The notes below the pieces were generated by a model that had not been told where the DNA came from, ran no database searches, and saw only the letters and a list, made by a program, of their open reading frames with translations. A program made the position numbers and the translations under genes. Positions 44,204 through 53,305 of a stretch of 57,398 nucleotides of DNA are shown one piece after another; within the stretch, counting starts at the first letter, position 1, and each line of letters begins with the position of its first letter. This DNA comes from an uncultured Peptococcaceae bacterium (GTDB taxonomy: Bacteria; Bacillota; Peptococcia; Peptococcales; Peptococcaceae). The stretch spans positions 1 through 57,398 of the forward strand of contig CAMYDW010000009.1 in NCBI GenBank assembly GCA_947254645.1, read 5' to 3'.

Positions 44204-46030
44204 ATGTGCGGAATTGTCGGCTATATAGGTCATAAAGAAGCGCAAAATATTATCTTAGATGGGCTAAGCAAGCTAGAGTACCGTGGATATGATTCCGCAG
44301 GTATGGCTATTTTAGAAAACAATAGCATTGTTGTTGAAAAGAAAATGGGAAGACTTCAAAATCTAAAGGATACTGTAGAGGCTAACCCTTTAAAAGGCAG
44401 CATAGGTATTGGTCACACACGTTGGGCGACACATGGTGAACCCTCTGATGTGAATTCCCATCCACATACTGGTCCAAAGAATAAGGTTGCTGTTGTTCAT
44501 AATGGTATTATTGAAAATTATCAGTATTTAAAAGATACGTATCTTTCTGGTCATACCTTTAAATCTCAAACCGATACAGAAGTCATTGCTCATTTAATTG
44601 AACTTTTCTATCAAGGAGATTTATACCAAGCTGTACAGAAAACATTAGCAGTGGTGACAGGGGCCTATGCCTTGGTTGTTCTTTGTGCCGACCATCCAGA
44701 TGAAATTATTGTTTCAAGAAAAGATAGCCCATTAGTAATAGGTCTTGGTGATAATGAGAACTTTATTGCCTCTGACGTACCAGCAATCTTGGCTTATACT
44801 AGACAATGTATTTATTTGGAATCAGGGCAAATTGCACGTATCAGAGCGGATGAAGTTATCGTGACCGATTTGGCTGGCAATGAAAAAAATCCAATTATTG
44901 ATGATATCAAATGGGATGCTCAATCAGCTGAAAAGGGTGGTTACCCACACTTTATGATTAAAGAAATTTTCGAACAACCAGAAACTTTCAAGCAAGTTTT
45001 GAGTGGGAGAATTCATTCAGATCATATTGAGCTGGAAGATATTGACCTGTCACAGGAAGAAGTTGAAAACTGGCATCAAATATATATTGTTGCTTGTGGC
45101 ACAGCATATCATTCTGGTCTTGTTGGGAAAACAGTGCTTGAAAAAACGCTGAAAATTCCTGTATTTGTTGAAGTTGCATCTGAATTTAGATATAGAGAAC
45201 CGATGTTAGATGAGCATTCGCTGGTTATTGTGATTAGTCAATCAGGAGAAACAGCGGATACCTTAGAAGGTATGCGCGCAGCAAAAAAATCAGGCGCCAA
45301 AGTATTAGCAATCACAAATGTCGTTGGGAGTGCTATTGCTCGCGAAGCAGATATGGTTGTTTATCTTTGGGCTGGCCCTGAAATATCTGTTGCTTCTACA
45401 AAAGCATATACGTCAATGCTTATTGCTTTATATATTATTGGTTTGTACTTAGGCGATGTATCAAAACGTTCTCCTTTAGCTGAACATGAAGAAGTTTTGC
45501 GCGCATTAGAAGTATTGCCAGAACAAGCGGCGGAGCTCCTCAAAGAGGAAAATGTTAATCGCATTGCAGACTTGGCAAAAACATATAAAAATGTTAATGA
45601 TTTGTTTTATATTGGTCGAGGGATGGATTGGGCAGTGGCACAAGAAGGTGCATTAAAGCTGAAAGAAATTTCTTATATTCATGCAGAGGCCTATGCTGCT
45701 GGTGAATTAAAGCATGGTACATTAGCGCTTATTACAGAAGAAACGCCAGTTATTGCTATTGCTTTACAACAAAATACCTTTGGCAAGACAATGAGTAATG
45801 CTGAAGAAGTCATTGCAAGAAAAGCAGAAGTATTGGCTATTGTACAACAAGGACAAGCCCATATTAATGATAAAATCAAACATGTCATTCAAATTCCAGC
45901 ATGCCCTGATTTCATTTCTCCGGTTTTAGCGGCTATACCGCTTCAGCTTATTGCTTATTTTACGGCTGAAGAACGCGGCTGTGATATTGATAAGCCTAGA
46001 AATCTTGCAAAAAGTGTAACAGTAGAGTAA
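44204..46030 (+). CDS. glmS: Glutamine-fructose-6-phosphate aminotransferase (isomerizing)
   Basis: Makes glucosamine 6-phosphate from fructose 6-phosphate and glutamine, feeding peptidoglycan synthesis. The 608-aa product begins M-CGIVGYIG, so the catalytic Cys becomes residue 1 after Met removal. It has an N-terminal glutaminase domain (RYGDSAG-like EYRGYDSAGMA, THGEPSDVNSHPH) and two SIS sugar-isomerase domains (SQSGETADTLEGMR; KPRNLAKSVTVE at the end). ATG 44204 follows AGGAG; an earlier in-frame GTG at 44195 would displace the cysteine. No glmS ribozyme is visible in the 17-nt gap before it. Confidence 0.97.
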   Translation: MCGIVGYIGHKEAQNIILDGLSKLEYRGYDSAGMAILENNSIVVEKKMGRLQNLKDTVEANPLKGSIGIGHTRWATHGEPSDVNSHPHTGPKNKVAVVHNGIIENYQYLKDTYLSGHTFKSQTDTEVIAHLIELFYQGDLYQAVQKTLAVVTGAYALVVLCADHPDEIIVSRKDSPLVIGLGDNENFIASDVPAILAYTRQCIYLESGQIARIRADEVIVTDLAGNEKNPIIDDIKWDAQSAEKGGYPHFMIKEIFEQPETFKQVLSGRIHSDHIELEDIDLSQEEVENWHQIYIVACGTAYHSGLVGKTVLEKTLKIPVFVEVASEFRYREPMLDEHSLVIVISQSGETADTLEGMRAAKKSGAKVLAITNVVGSAIAREADMVVYLWAGPEISVASTKAYTSMLIALYIIGLYLGDVSKRSPLAEHEEVLRALEVLPEQAAELLKEENVNRIADLAKTYKNVNDLFYIGRGMDWAVAQEGALKLKEISYIHAEAYAAGELKHGTLALITEETPVIAIALQQNTFGKTMSNAEEVIARKAEVLAIVQQGQAHINDKIKHVIQIPACPDFISPVLAAIPLQLIAYFTAEERGCDIDKPRNLAKSVTVE

Positions 46031-46038
46031 TTTTTTTG

Positions 46039-46067
46039 TTGACAAAGATACTGTTAATCGATATCAT
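46039..46067 (+). promoter_or_regulatory. Promoter of the leuACDB T-box transcript
   Basis: TTGACA (46039-46044), a 17-nt spacer and TATCAT (46062-46067). It lies directly after glmS, without an intervening terminator, and 6-7 nt before the T-box leader. Confidence 0.8.
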
Positions 46068-46073
46068 TTATTA

Positions 46074-46310
46074 AAATATAAATAACGATGAAGAGGAATA
46101 GTAAAAAAGGCGTCATTATAGAGAGGTACTGCTTGGTGGAAAGTACTAATGATTAATTTTTGAACTCGCCTCGGAGTTTTGCAAAATATGCCGGTTTATC
46201 ACCGTTATCGATAAGAGTGGCCAAGAATAAATTTTTTGGCAATTAGAGTGGTACCGCGGAAAAAAGCCCTTTTCGTCTCTAAATTTTAGAGACGAAAAGG
46301 GCTTTTTTTG
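46074..46310 (+). promoter_or_regulatory. T-box riboswitch leader, probably tRNA-Leu, controlling leuACDB
   Basis: Leader of ~240 nt. The T-box core AGAGTGGTACCGCGG lies at 46245-46259 and is directly followed by a terminator hairpin (arms about 46260-46283 and 46285-46308, T7). Stem I landmarks are GATGAAGAGGAATAGTA near 46088 and a GCTTGGTGG apical loop near 46131. A CTC triplet at 46165-46167, within GAACTCGCC, is a good candidate leucine specifier. Uncharged tRNA-Leu would prevent termination and switch on leucine synthesis. Confidence 0.92.
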
Positions 46311-46325
46311 TTTGGAGGAATAAAG

Positions 46326-47858
46326 ATGGATAAAGTTATTATTTTTGATACCACTTTGAGAGATGGTGAGCAGGCTCCAGGCTGTAGTATGAACTTGAAA
46401 GAAAAAGTAGCGGTTGCTAAGCAACTAGAACGCTTGGGTGTAGATGTTATCGAAGCAGGTTTTCCTGTTTCCTCGCCTGGAGATTTTGCTTCTGTTGAAG
46501 CCATCGCAGAGGCTGTAAAAGATTCAGTCGTATGTGGCTTGGCTCGTGCAAATAAAAAAGATATAGAGGCTTGCGGAAAAGCTTTATCTAAGGCCAATAA
46601 GTCACGTATTCATGTGTTTATAGCAACCAGTCCAATTCATATGCAAAACAAATTAAAGATGCAACCTGATGAAGTGATTAAACGTGCTGTTGAAGCTATT
46701 CAATATGCTAGCACTTATACAAAAGACATCGAATTTTCATGTGAAGATGCCTCTCGCAGTGAAGTGGCTTTTTTGCAAGAAATTATTACAGAAGCGATTG
46801 CAGCAGGTGCAACTACCATCAATTTGCCTGATACAGTAGGCTATGCAATGCCTTGGGAGTATGGAAAATTTGTAAAAGAAGTCATCGAAGGCGTTAAAAA
46901 TGCAGAACAAGCTATTTTTAGTGTTCATTGTCACAATGATTTAGGGATGGCAGTATCTAATTCCTTAGCGGCAGTATTAAATGGGGCGCGCCAGATCGAA
47001 GTATCAGTGAATGGTATTGGAGAACGTGCTGGTAATGCAGCATTAGAAGAAATTACAATGGCTATTGAAACAAGAAAAGAGTCGATGAAGTTAACAACAA
47101 ATATTCATACAAAAGAGCTCTATCGTTCCTGTCGATTGGTTAGTCAAACAACAAATATGCCTATTCCAGCAAATAAAGCTATTGTTGGTAAAAATGCTTT
47201 TTTGCATGAATCGGGCATTCATCAAGATGGTGTATTGAAAGACCGTAGTACTTATGAAATTATGAATCCAGCTTCCATTGGGTTGGTTGTAGATAATTTG
47301 GTTTTAGGAAAGCATTCGGGGAGACACGCTTTTCAAGTGAGAATGAAAGAATTGGGATTCGAATTAGAAGGCGACGCATTAAATGATGCATTTGAATCTT
47401 TTAAACAATTATGTGATCAAAAGAAAGAGGTCTTAGATGATGACCTGATTGCTTTAGTGGATGCTAAATTGGTAAGTGAAGATGAAACCTATGTTTTTGA
47501 CCATTTACATGTATTTACTGGTACAGACTTAACCTCTACTGCAACTTTGGGCGTTTGTTATCAAGATGAAATAAAGGAAATTGCAGCCCTCTCAAAAGGA
47601 CCTGTGGATGCAACCTGTAGAGCTGTAGAACAGATTTTGGGTGAAGATTATAAAGGGGCTTTTGAACTCTTAAGTTATCGTATTGAAGCAATTACAGGAG
47701 GGGCAGACGCCCAAGGGGAAGTGACTGTTAAGCTGTCTTATAAGGATAAAATATTTAATGGACGAGGCTTAAGTACAAGTATTCTAGAAGCGAGTGCAAA
47801 AAGCTATTTGAATGCAATTAACAAAGCAATTACTTGGAATCAAATGCAAAAAATGTGA
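46326..47858 (+). CDS. leuA: 2-isopropylmalate synthase
   Basis: Condenses acetyl-CoA with 2-oxoisovalerate, the first committed step to leucine. The 510-aa product has the N-terminal FDTTLRDGEQAPGCSM, the HCHNDLGMAV metal site near residue 205, GERAGNAALEE near 235, and the C-terminal LeuA allosteric domain for leucine feedback inhibition. GGAGG precedes ATG 46326. Under the leucine T-box. Confidence 0.97.
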   Translation: MDKVIIFDTTLRDGEQAPGCSMNLKEKVAVAKQLERLGVDVIEAGFPVSSPGDFASVEAIAEAVKDSVVCGLARANKKDIEACGKALSKANKSRIHVFIATSPIHMQNKLKMQPDEVIKRAVEAIQYASTYTKDIEFSCEDASRSEVAFLQEIITEAIAAGATTINLPDTVGYAMPWEYGKFVKEVIEGVKNAEQAIFSVHCHNDLGMAVSNSLAAVLNGARQIEVSVNGIGERAGNAALEEITMAIETRKESMKLTTNIHTKELYRSCRLVSQTTNMPIPANKAIVGKNAFLHESGIHQDGVLKDRSTYEIMNPASIGLVVDNLVLGKHSGRHAFQVRMKELGFELEGDALNDAFESFKQLCDQKKEVLDDDLIALVDAKLVSEDETYVFDHLHVFTGTDLTSTATLGVCYQDEIKEIAALSKGPVDATCRAVEQILGEDYKGAFELLSYRIEAITGGADAQGEVTVKLSYKDKIFNGRGLSTSILEASAKSYLNAINKAITWNQMQKM

Positions 47859-47870
47859 GAGGTGTAGACT

Positions 47871-49136
47871 ATGGGAATGACGATGACACAAAAAATTATT
47901 GCTGCACATGCCGGTTTGAATGAGGTGCATGCGGGGCAATTAGTGACAGCAAAAGTAGACTTGGTTCTAAGCAATGATATTACTGGCCCTGTGGCAATTA
48001 GAGAAATGAAAAAAGTAGGACTGGAGACAGTTTTTAATACAGAAAAAGTAGCCATGGTACCTGATCATTTTTCACCTGCTAAGGATATTAAATCAGCTGA
48101 ACAATGTAAAATTTTGCGTGATTTTGCAAAAAAACATGATATCAAGCACTATTATGAAGTTGGCAAAATGGGTGTAGAGCATTGCCTTTTACCTGAGCAA
48201 GGTGTGGTAGGGGCAGGTCAATTGATTATTGGAGCAGATAGCCATACCTGTACATATGGGGCGCTAGGGGCTTTTTCAACAGGCATGGGAAGTACTGATA
48301 TTGCAGCAGCGATGATTAGTGGTGAAACCTGGTTAAAAGTGCCAGAGGCGATTAAAGTTGTTATAACAGGTACGCCTAAAAATAAGTTTGTATCAGGTAA
48401 AGACGTGATATTGTATTTAATAGGAAAAATTGGTGTGGATGGCGCATTATATCAGAGTCTTGAATTTGTTGGAGATGGATTGACTCACTTATCTATGGAA
48501 AGTCGTCTGACAATTGCTAATATGGCAATTGAATGTGGTGCCAAAAATGGTATTTTCCCTGTAGATGATATTGCTGTTCAATATATGAAAGAACGATTTG
48601 ATGGCCCTATTATTTCATACGATGCTGATGAAGACGCCATTTATACAGAAGAAATCATTATTAATTTATCTGAGCTTGTACCACAAGTGGCGTTTCCACA
48701 TTTACCAAGTAATACAAGAGATATTGATAAAATTGATAAAATTGCCATTGACCAAGTTGTTATAGGAAGTTGTACCAACGGAAGAATTGAAGATATGCGT
48801 GTGGCTGCTTCAATTCTTAAAAATAAAAAAGTCGCTCCATTTTTAAGATTAATTGTTATTCCGGGCACTCAATCAGTATATGAAATGTGCATGGCAGAAG
48901 GCATTGCACAAATTATTATAGATGCTGGTGGCGTCTTTTCTACACCAACTTGTGGACCTTGCTTAGGTGGTTATATGGGCATTTTGGCGAAAGGTGAACG
49001 AGCACTTTCAACGACCAACAGAAACTTTATTGGTCGTATGGGCGATCCGGAGAGTGAAATTTATCTTTGTAATCCTGCTGTGGCTGCAGCAAGTGCAATC
49101 ACTGGATTCATTACAAATCCTATGGAGGTGGCATAA
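47871..49136 (+). CDS. leuC: 3-isopropylmalate dehydratase large subunit
   Basis: Isomerises 2- to 3-isopropylmalate with a [4Fe-4S] cluster. The 421-aa product is the shorter LeuC/homoaconitase-like form. Cluster and active-site motifs are IGADSHTCTYGALG near residue 113, VIGSCTNGRIEDMR near 297, and TPTCGPCLGG near 358. GAGAGGTG precedes ATG 47871; in-frame ATGs at 47877 and 47883 are alternatives. leuD begins 2 nt after the stop. Confidence 0.95.
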   Translation: MGMTMTQKIIAAHAGLNEVHAGQLVTAKVDLVLSNDITGPVAIREMKKVGLETVFNTEKVAMVPDHFSPAKDIKSAEQCKILRDFAKKHDIKHYYEVGKMGVEHCLLPEQGVVGAGQLIIGADSHTCTYGALGAFSTGMGSTDIAAAMISGETWLKVPEAIKVVITGTPKNKFVSGKDVILYLIGKIGVDGALYQSLEFVGDGLTHLSMESRLTIANMAIECGAKNGIFPVDDIAVQYMKERFDGPIISYDADEDAIYTEEIIINLSELVPQVAFPHLPSNTRDIDKIDKIAIDQVVIGSCTNGRIEDMRVAASILKNKKVAPFLRLIVIPGTQSVYEMCMAEGIAQIIIDAGGVFSTPTCGPCLGGYMGILAKGERALSTTNRNFIGRMGDPESEIYLCNPAVAAASAITGFITNPMEVA

Positions 49137-49137
49137 A

Positions 49138-49629
49138 ATGATGAGAAAAGCCTGGAAAATCGGAGATAATATTGATACAGATTTAATTATTGCAGCGAGA
49201 TACTTAAATGACGCAAGCGATGAGAATATGAGAGCGCATTGCTTGGAAGATGTTATTGAAAATTTTGCTGATGTTATTACTGAAGGTGATATATTAGTTG
49301 CTGGCAAAAATTTTGGCTGTGGCAGTTCTAGAGAACATGCACCAATCTCTATTAAGGTTTCTGGTATATCATGTGTTATTGCAGAAAGTTTTGCGCGTAT
49401 TTTTTATCGCAATGCTATTAATATCGGATTGCACATTATAGAATCACCTGTTGCTGCAAAAGCTATTGAAAATGGGGATGATATTACAATACTTTTTGAA
49501 GAAGGTTCTATTATCAATAATACAAAAAATGAAACCTATACATTCGAAAAATTTCCGATGTTCATCCAAGAAATTGTAGAAGATGGAAACCTCTTGAATT
49601 ACGTCAAAAAGAAGGTGTCACATGAGTAA
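49138..49629 (+). CDS. leuD: 3-isopropylmalate dehydratase small subunit
   Basis: Swivelling domain partner of LeuC. The 163-aa product has GDNIDTDLIIAARYL near the N-terminus and the family motif KNFGCGSSREHAP near residue 57. The compact size pairs with the short LeuC type. ATG 49138 follows GGAGG; the immediately following codon is also ATG. An upstream extension lies inside leuC. Its stop overlaps the leuB start by 8 nt. Confidence 0.95.
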   Translation: MMRKAWKIGDNIDTDLIIAARYLNDASDENMRAHCLEDVIENFADVITEGDILVAGKNFGCGSSREHAPISIKVSGISCVIAESFARIFYRNAINIGLHIIESPVAAKAIENGDDITILFEEGSIINNTKNETYTFEKFPMFIQEIVEDGNLLNYVKKKVSHE

Positions 49630-50677
49630 GAAAGTAGCTGTATTAAAAGGTGATGGTATTGGTCCAGAAATTGTCAATGCTGCCTTGGAAGTGCTTCATG
49701 CCGTAAATTATAAATACAATTTAGGTATAGAATTTATAGAGGCACCTTTTGGTGGAGAGGCTATTGAAAAATATGGGGAAGCTTTTCCAAAAATCACGCG
49801 TGAAGTGGTATCTAATGTTGATGCTGTTTTACTAGGCTCGGTTGGTGCCCCAAAATATGATTCTTATCCACGTGAGAAAAGACCTGAAACGGGGCTTTTG
49901 GCTATTCGTAAAACATTGGGCTTATTTTGCAATCTTCGTCCAGTAAAATATTATGATTTCTTGGCCGATAAAGTCGTTTTTAAACCAGAAATTGTAAAAA
50001 ATGTAGATATTGTTATTTGTAGGGAGCTTACCAGTGGTATTTACTTTGGTGAGAAAAAAAGAAATGAGGATGAGGCCTATGATGTGATGTATTATCATAG
50101 GGATGAGATTTCAAGAATCGTTAAAGAGGCTTTTGAAATAGCAAATAGTCGTCCAAAAAAACATTTGACTTCGGTTGATAAAGCAAATGTTCTCGAAACT
50201 TCAAGACTTTGGCGGGAAATTGTGAATGAAATGTCAAAAGAATATCCTGAGGTGCAAGTAGAGCACATGTATGTTGATAATGCTGCAGTGCAGTTGGTAC
50301 TGTGTCCTAGTCAATTTGATGTCATTGTGACAGAGAATGCTTTTGGTGACATTTTAAGTGACGAGTCTGCCGCATTGGCAGGATCCTTGGGAATGATTCC
50401 GTCGGCAAGTCTAGGCGGTGATATTGGGTTGTATGAGCCAGCCCATGGTTCGGCTCCTGATATTGCAGGAAAAAATATTGCGAATCCAATAGCAACTATT
50501 CTATCGGCGGCATATATGCTTAAACTTTCACTGAATGCAAATGAGGCAGGGCAAAATATTGAAGAAGCGATTCAAAAAACATTAAATGATGGCATCTTTA
50601 CTGTTGATATTGCCGAAGATAACAAAAATGTTGTGTCAACAAGTGAAATGGCACATGCAATAATTGAACGATTATGA
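49622..50677 (+). CDS. leuB: 3-isopropylmalate dehydrogenase
   Basis: Oxidatively decarboxylates 3-isopropylmalate with NAD+. The 351-aa product starts VAVLKGDGIGPEIVN, has RELTSGIYFGE near residue 136, and the metal/cofactor block ENAFGDILSDESAAL near 238 followed by EPAHGSAPDIAGKNIANP. Last gene of leuACDB, ending at a hairpin terminator. Confidence 0.97.
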   Translation: MSKKVAVLKGDGIGPEIVNAALEVLHAVNYKYNLGIEFIEAPFGGEAIEKYGEAFPKITREVVSNVDAVLLGSVGAPKYDSYPREKRPETGLLAIRKTLGLFCNLRPVKYYDFLADKVVFKPEIVKNVDIVICRELTSGIYFGEKKRNEDEAYDVMYYHRDEISRIVKEAFEIANSRPKKHLTSVDKANVLETSRLWREIVNEMSKEYPEVQVEHMYVDNAAVQLVLCPSQFDVIVTENAFGDILSDESAALAGSLGMIPSASLGGDIGLYEPAHGSAPDIAGKNIANPIATILSAAYMLKLSLNANEAGQNIEEAIQKTLNDGIFTVDIAEDNKNVVSTSEMAHAIIERL

Positions 50678-50684
50678 TAAGACC

Positions 50685-50712
50685 AAAGCGATGTCCTAAG
50701 GCATCGCTTTTT
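50685..50712 (+). terminator. Terminator after leuB
   Basis: AAAGCGATG (50685-50693) pairs with CATCGCTTT (50702-50710), with inner pairing possible, followed by a short T5. Confidence 0.75.
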
Positions 50713-50815
50713 ATAATGAATAAAATTTAATATTTGTCACATTGCCTATCGTAAATCAGCGTCAATTGGTATATAATAAAAATGATTCATGCCTTTATCT
50801 AAGGGGAAATTTTTA

Positions 50816-51781
50816 ATGAAAAAATATTTATTAAAATTACAAAGGATGTCAAGAATACAACAGTTTATTTTCTTTCTTATTGGCTTAAGTATACTTTGGG
50901 TTCTGGGGAGTAGTACTTATAGTATTATTCACCAGCATTTGATAAAAACAATAACAATTGAAAGAGAAACAAAAGATATTGTATATAGTGATTTTGGTTT
51001 TATCAGTCCACATGAGTCGCTTTTAAAAACCGATGTAAGTGGGCGTGTGAGCAATGAAGTAAAACCGATGGAACGTGTTGCAAAAAATCATGCGGTTTTT
51101 ACTGTTGCTTATCAGACGGATGATGGTAAAAAAAATAAAAGTAAGCCTTATTATGCCCCAACCTCTGGGATTGTAAGTTATCAAATAGATGGATATGAAA
51201 ACAAAAATAAGATTAAAGATATACAACGCTTAGATTTACGACATATATATGAAGAAACCATGTCTGAAAAAAATAAACATCAAAAAAATAAAAATGTTGA
51301 TGAAGGCGTTGCTTATGCCAAACTAATTGATAACCTTAAGCCAGTATCCCTTTATATGCCTTATAATAAAAAACAGAACAAAATATTTAAGGAAATAGGA
51401 GATGATTGTAAAGTCCGTTTTCCAGAACTCAATGAGTCTACAGTGGGCACTGTAAAAGAAATTATCGATGGCAAAGACGGTAGTGCTTTTTGTCGTATTG
51501 AACTTGGCCCAGTGAGTGATGCTTTTTTAATGAATAGAGTGGTTCAAACAGAAATTTATAAGGTTGAAAAAGCCACATTAGATTTACCAAAAGATGTTTT
51601 GGTTTATCAAAATGGTGATGCTGGTGTATACATTGTTGAAAATAGATTGGTTCAATGGAAGAAAGTAAAAATTGTTCATGAAAGTATTGAATCAGTCAGT
51701 TGCGAAATATTACCAAAAGGTACAATCGTTGTTTTAACTCCTCATCGTGTATCACAAGGAGATATTGTTAAGAAAGGATAG
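50816..51781 (+). CDS. HlyD-like membrane-anchored adaptor protein
   Basis: A 321-aa protein with one N-terminal transmembrane helix (about residues 17-37, FIFFLIGLSILWVLG) and an extracytoplasmic region whose beta-rich ends (DVSGRVSNEV...VSQGDIVKKG) resemble the lipoyl/barrel halves of HlyD-family adaptors. The lysine-rich middle (EKNKHQKNKNVDE) is low-complexity. AAGGGG precedes ATG 50816; a 9-codon upstream extension is possible. It sits where ylmD lies in the B. subtilis cluster and probably belongs to the division-gene operon, but it has no recognisable efflux pump partner here. A TATAAT-like element lies near 50772. Confidence 0.7.
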   Translation: MKKYLLKLQRMSRIQQFIFFLIGLSILWVLGSSTYSIIHQHLIKTITIERETKDIVYSDFGFISPHESLLKTDVSGRVSNEVKPMERVAKNHAVFTVAYQTDDGKKNKSKPYYAPTSGIVSYQIDGYENKNKIKDIQRLDLRHIYEETMSEKNKHQKNKNVDEGVAYAKLIDNLKPVSLYMPYNKKQNKIFKEIGDDCKVRFPELNESTVGTVKEIIDGKDGSAFCRIELGPVSDAFLMNRVVQTEIYKVEKATLDLPKDVLVYQNGDAGVYIVENRLVQWKKVKIVHESIESVSCEILPKGTIVVLTPHRVSQGDIVKKG

Positions 51782-51788
51782 CAGTGAT

Positions 51789-52481
51789 ATGAAAACAATT
51801 ACAGAGAATCTTAAAAATATACAAACTCGTATCGACAATGCTATCAACAAAAGTGAAGATAAAGTCCAAAATGTCACTTTGGTTGCTGTGAGTAAACATC
51901 ACAGTGCGGAAGAAGTAAGAGAAGCCTATCAGACTGGACAAAGAATTTTTGCTGAAAATCGTGTTCAAGAATTAATTCCTAAGATTGAAGCGACAAGTGA
52001 TCTTCAGAATATTGAGTGGCAATTAATTGGTCATCTTCAAAAAAACAAAGCACGTCAGGTAGTTGGTAAAGTGGCGTTGATACAATCTGTTGATAGCATT
52101 GAATTAATGGACGAAATTGAAAAACGTGCTACAAAAGAAGCCTGTCAAGTCAATATTCTTGCACAAGTAAATGTTGCAAACGAACAACAAAAGCATGGTA
52201 TTTCTTTTGAAGAAATTGATGATTTTATTGAGCATTTAGAAGTTTGCCCCCACATTGTTATGAAGGGCTTTATGTTTATTGCCCCAAATTTAGAAAATAA
52301 AAATGATTTAAAACCATATTTTGTAAAATTATATGAGAAATTTATGGACTTAAAGTCTAGAGAAAATGCTCAGTTGATAATGCAATACTTATCAATGGGA
52401 ATGAGTGGGGATTTTGAATTTGCAATTGCAGAAGGTGCTAATATGATACGTGTCGGCAGTGCAATTTTTAATATCAATTAA
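51789..52481 (+). CDS. YggS/PLPBP-family PLP homeostasis protein
   Basis: A 230-aa PLP-binding barrel protein (YlmE/YggS/PROSC) that helps keep pyridoxal phosphate balanced. The PLP lysine is in VAVSKHHS near residue 36, with AENRVQE and WQLIGHLQKNK following, and a phosphate-binding SMGMSGDFEFAIAEGANMIRVGSAIF tail (blocks SMGMSGDFE and GANMIRVGSAIF). ATG 51789 lies 7 nt after the preceding stop. Member of the ylm cluster. Confidence 0.95.
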   Translation: MKTITENLKNIQTRIDNAINKSEDKVQNVTLVAVSKHHSAEEVREAYQTGQRIFAENRVQELIPKIEATSDLQNIEWQLIGHLQKNKARQVVGKVALIQSVDSIELMDEIEKRATKEACQVNILAQVNVANEQQKHGISFEEIDDFIEHLEVCPHIVMKGFMFIAPNLENKNDLKPYFVKLYEKFMDLKSRENAQLIMQYLSMGMSGDFEFAIAEGANMIRVGSAIFNIN

Positions 52482-52498
52482 ATTTTGGAGGTATTTAT

Positions 52499-53008
52499 AT
52501 GGGATTCAAAGATAAAGTGCTAAATTCTATTCGTTTTCAAGAACAACAAGATGATATATATGAAGAAGATTATCAATACGAAGAAAGCTATGAAGAAGAA
52601 CCAAGACAAAAAAGATTTTCTGGCTTTGGTTTTAAAGCGAGCGATGAATTAGAAGATGGATATAACTATGACGATGCGGGCATGCGTATTGTTTTATTGC
52701 AACCAAATAGATTTGAAGAAGCTCAGACCATTGCTAGCAATTTATTAAAAAATAAAGTGGTTGTTTTTGATTTGCATGAATGCGATGTTGAAACGGCTAT
52801 TAATATAGTAAATTTTGTAAGTGGTGCTGTTTTTGCGTTGAATGGTTCTATTCAAAAAATTAATGAGCGTGGGGCAATATTTGTGGCTGTTCCACCAAGT
52901 GTAGCGATGGATAATGAATTACGTGAAAGTTTTGGCGTAGACGATTACGGTCCAACTATTGCAGATTGGGTAAACAGAACTCGTGTACGTGAAGACTTCA
53001 TTGGATAA
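52499..53008 (+). CDS. sepF: Cell division protein SepF
   Basis: FtsZ-bundling, membrane-tethering division protein. The 169-aa product has an N-terminal amphipathic segment (GFKDKVLNSIRF), a highly acidic tyrosine-rich linker (YEEDYQYEESYEEEP) and the C-terminal SepF fold with ANEAQ-like FEEAQTIASNLLKN and VVFDLHECD. TGGAGG precedes ATG 52499. Confidence 0.95.
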   Translation: MGFKDKVLNSIRFQEQQDDIYEEDYQYEESYEEEPRQKRFSGFGFKASDELEDGYNYDDAGMRIVLLQPNRFEEAQTIASNLLKNKVVVFDLHECDVETAINIVNFVSGAVFALNGSIQKINERGAIFVAVPPSVAMDNELRESFGVDDYGPTIADWVNRTRVREDFIG

Positions 53009-53025
53009 ATAGGAGTACTGTGATA

Positions 53026-53289
53026 ATGATTTTTCGAGCAATTAGCTTAGCTTTTGAATTATACGAGATTGCAATACTAGCACGTGTGGTAATGACATGG
53101 ATAAATGTAAATCCGTATGATCCTATTCCGAAATTCCTTGCCGAGTTGACGGATCCATTTCTTGGTATGATAGAAAGATATATGCCTGAAGCATTAAAAA
53201 TGCCTTTGAATTTTACTCCAGTGGTTGCATTGTTGATTTTAAATGTTTTAGAAAGTCTTATTTATAAAATGTTATATATCCTTTTATAG
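53026..53289 (+). CDS. YggT-family membrane protein (YlmG)
   Basis: An 87-aa protein with two hydrophobic helices flanking the family motif MTWINVNPYDPIPKFLAELTDP (blocks MTWINVNPYDP and FLAELTDPFL). ATG 53026 is preferred to GTG 53020 because AGGAG at 53011-53015 is 10 nt away instead of 4. YggT proteins are associated with division and osmotic stability; mechanism unknown. Part of the sepF cluster. Confidence 0.9.
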   Translation: MIFRAISLAFELYEIAILARVVMTWINVNPYDPIPKFLAELTDPFLGMIERYMPEALKMPLNFTPVVALLILNVLESLIYKMLYILL

Positions 53290-53305
53290 AAAGCACTTAA
53301 ATATT

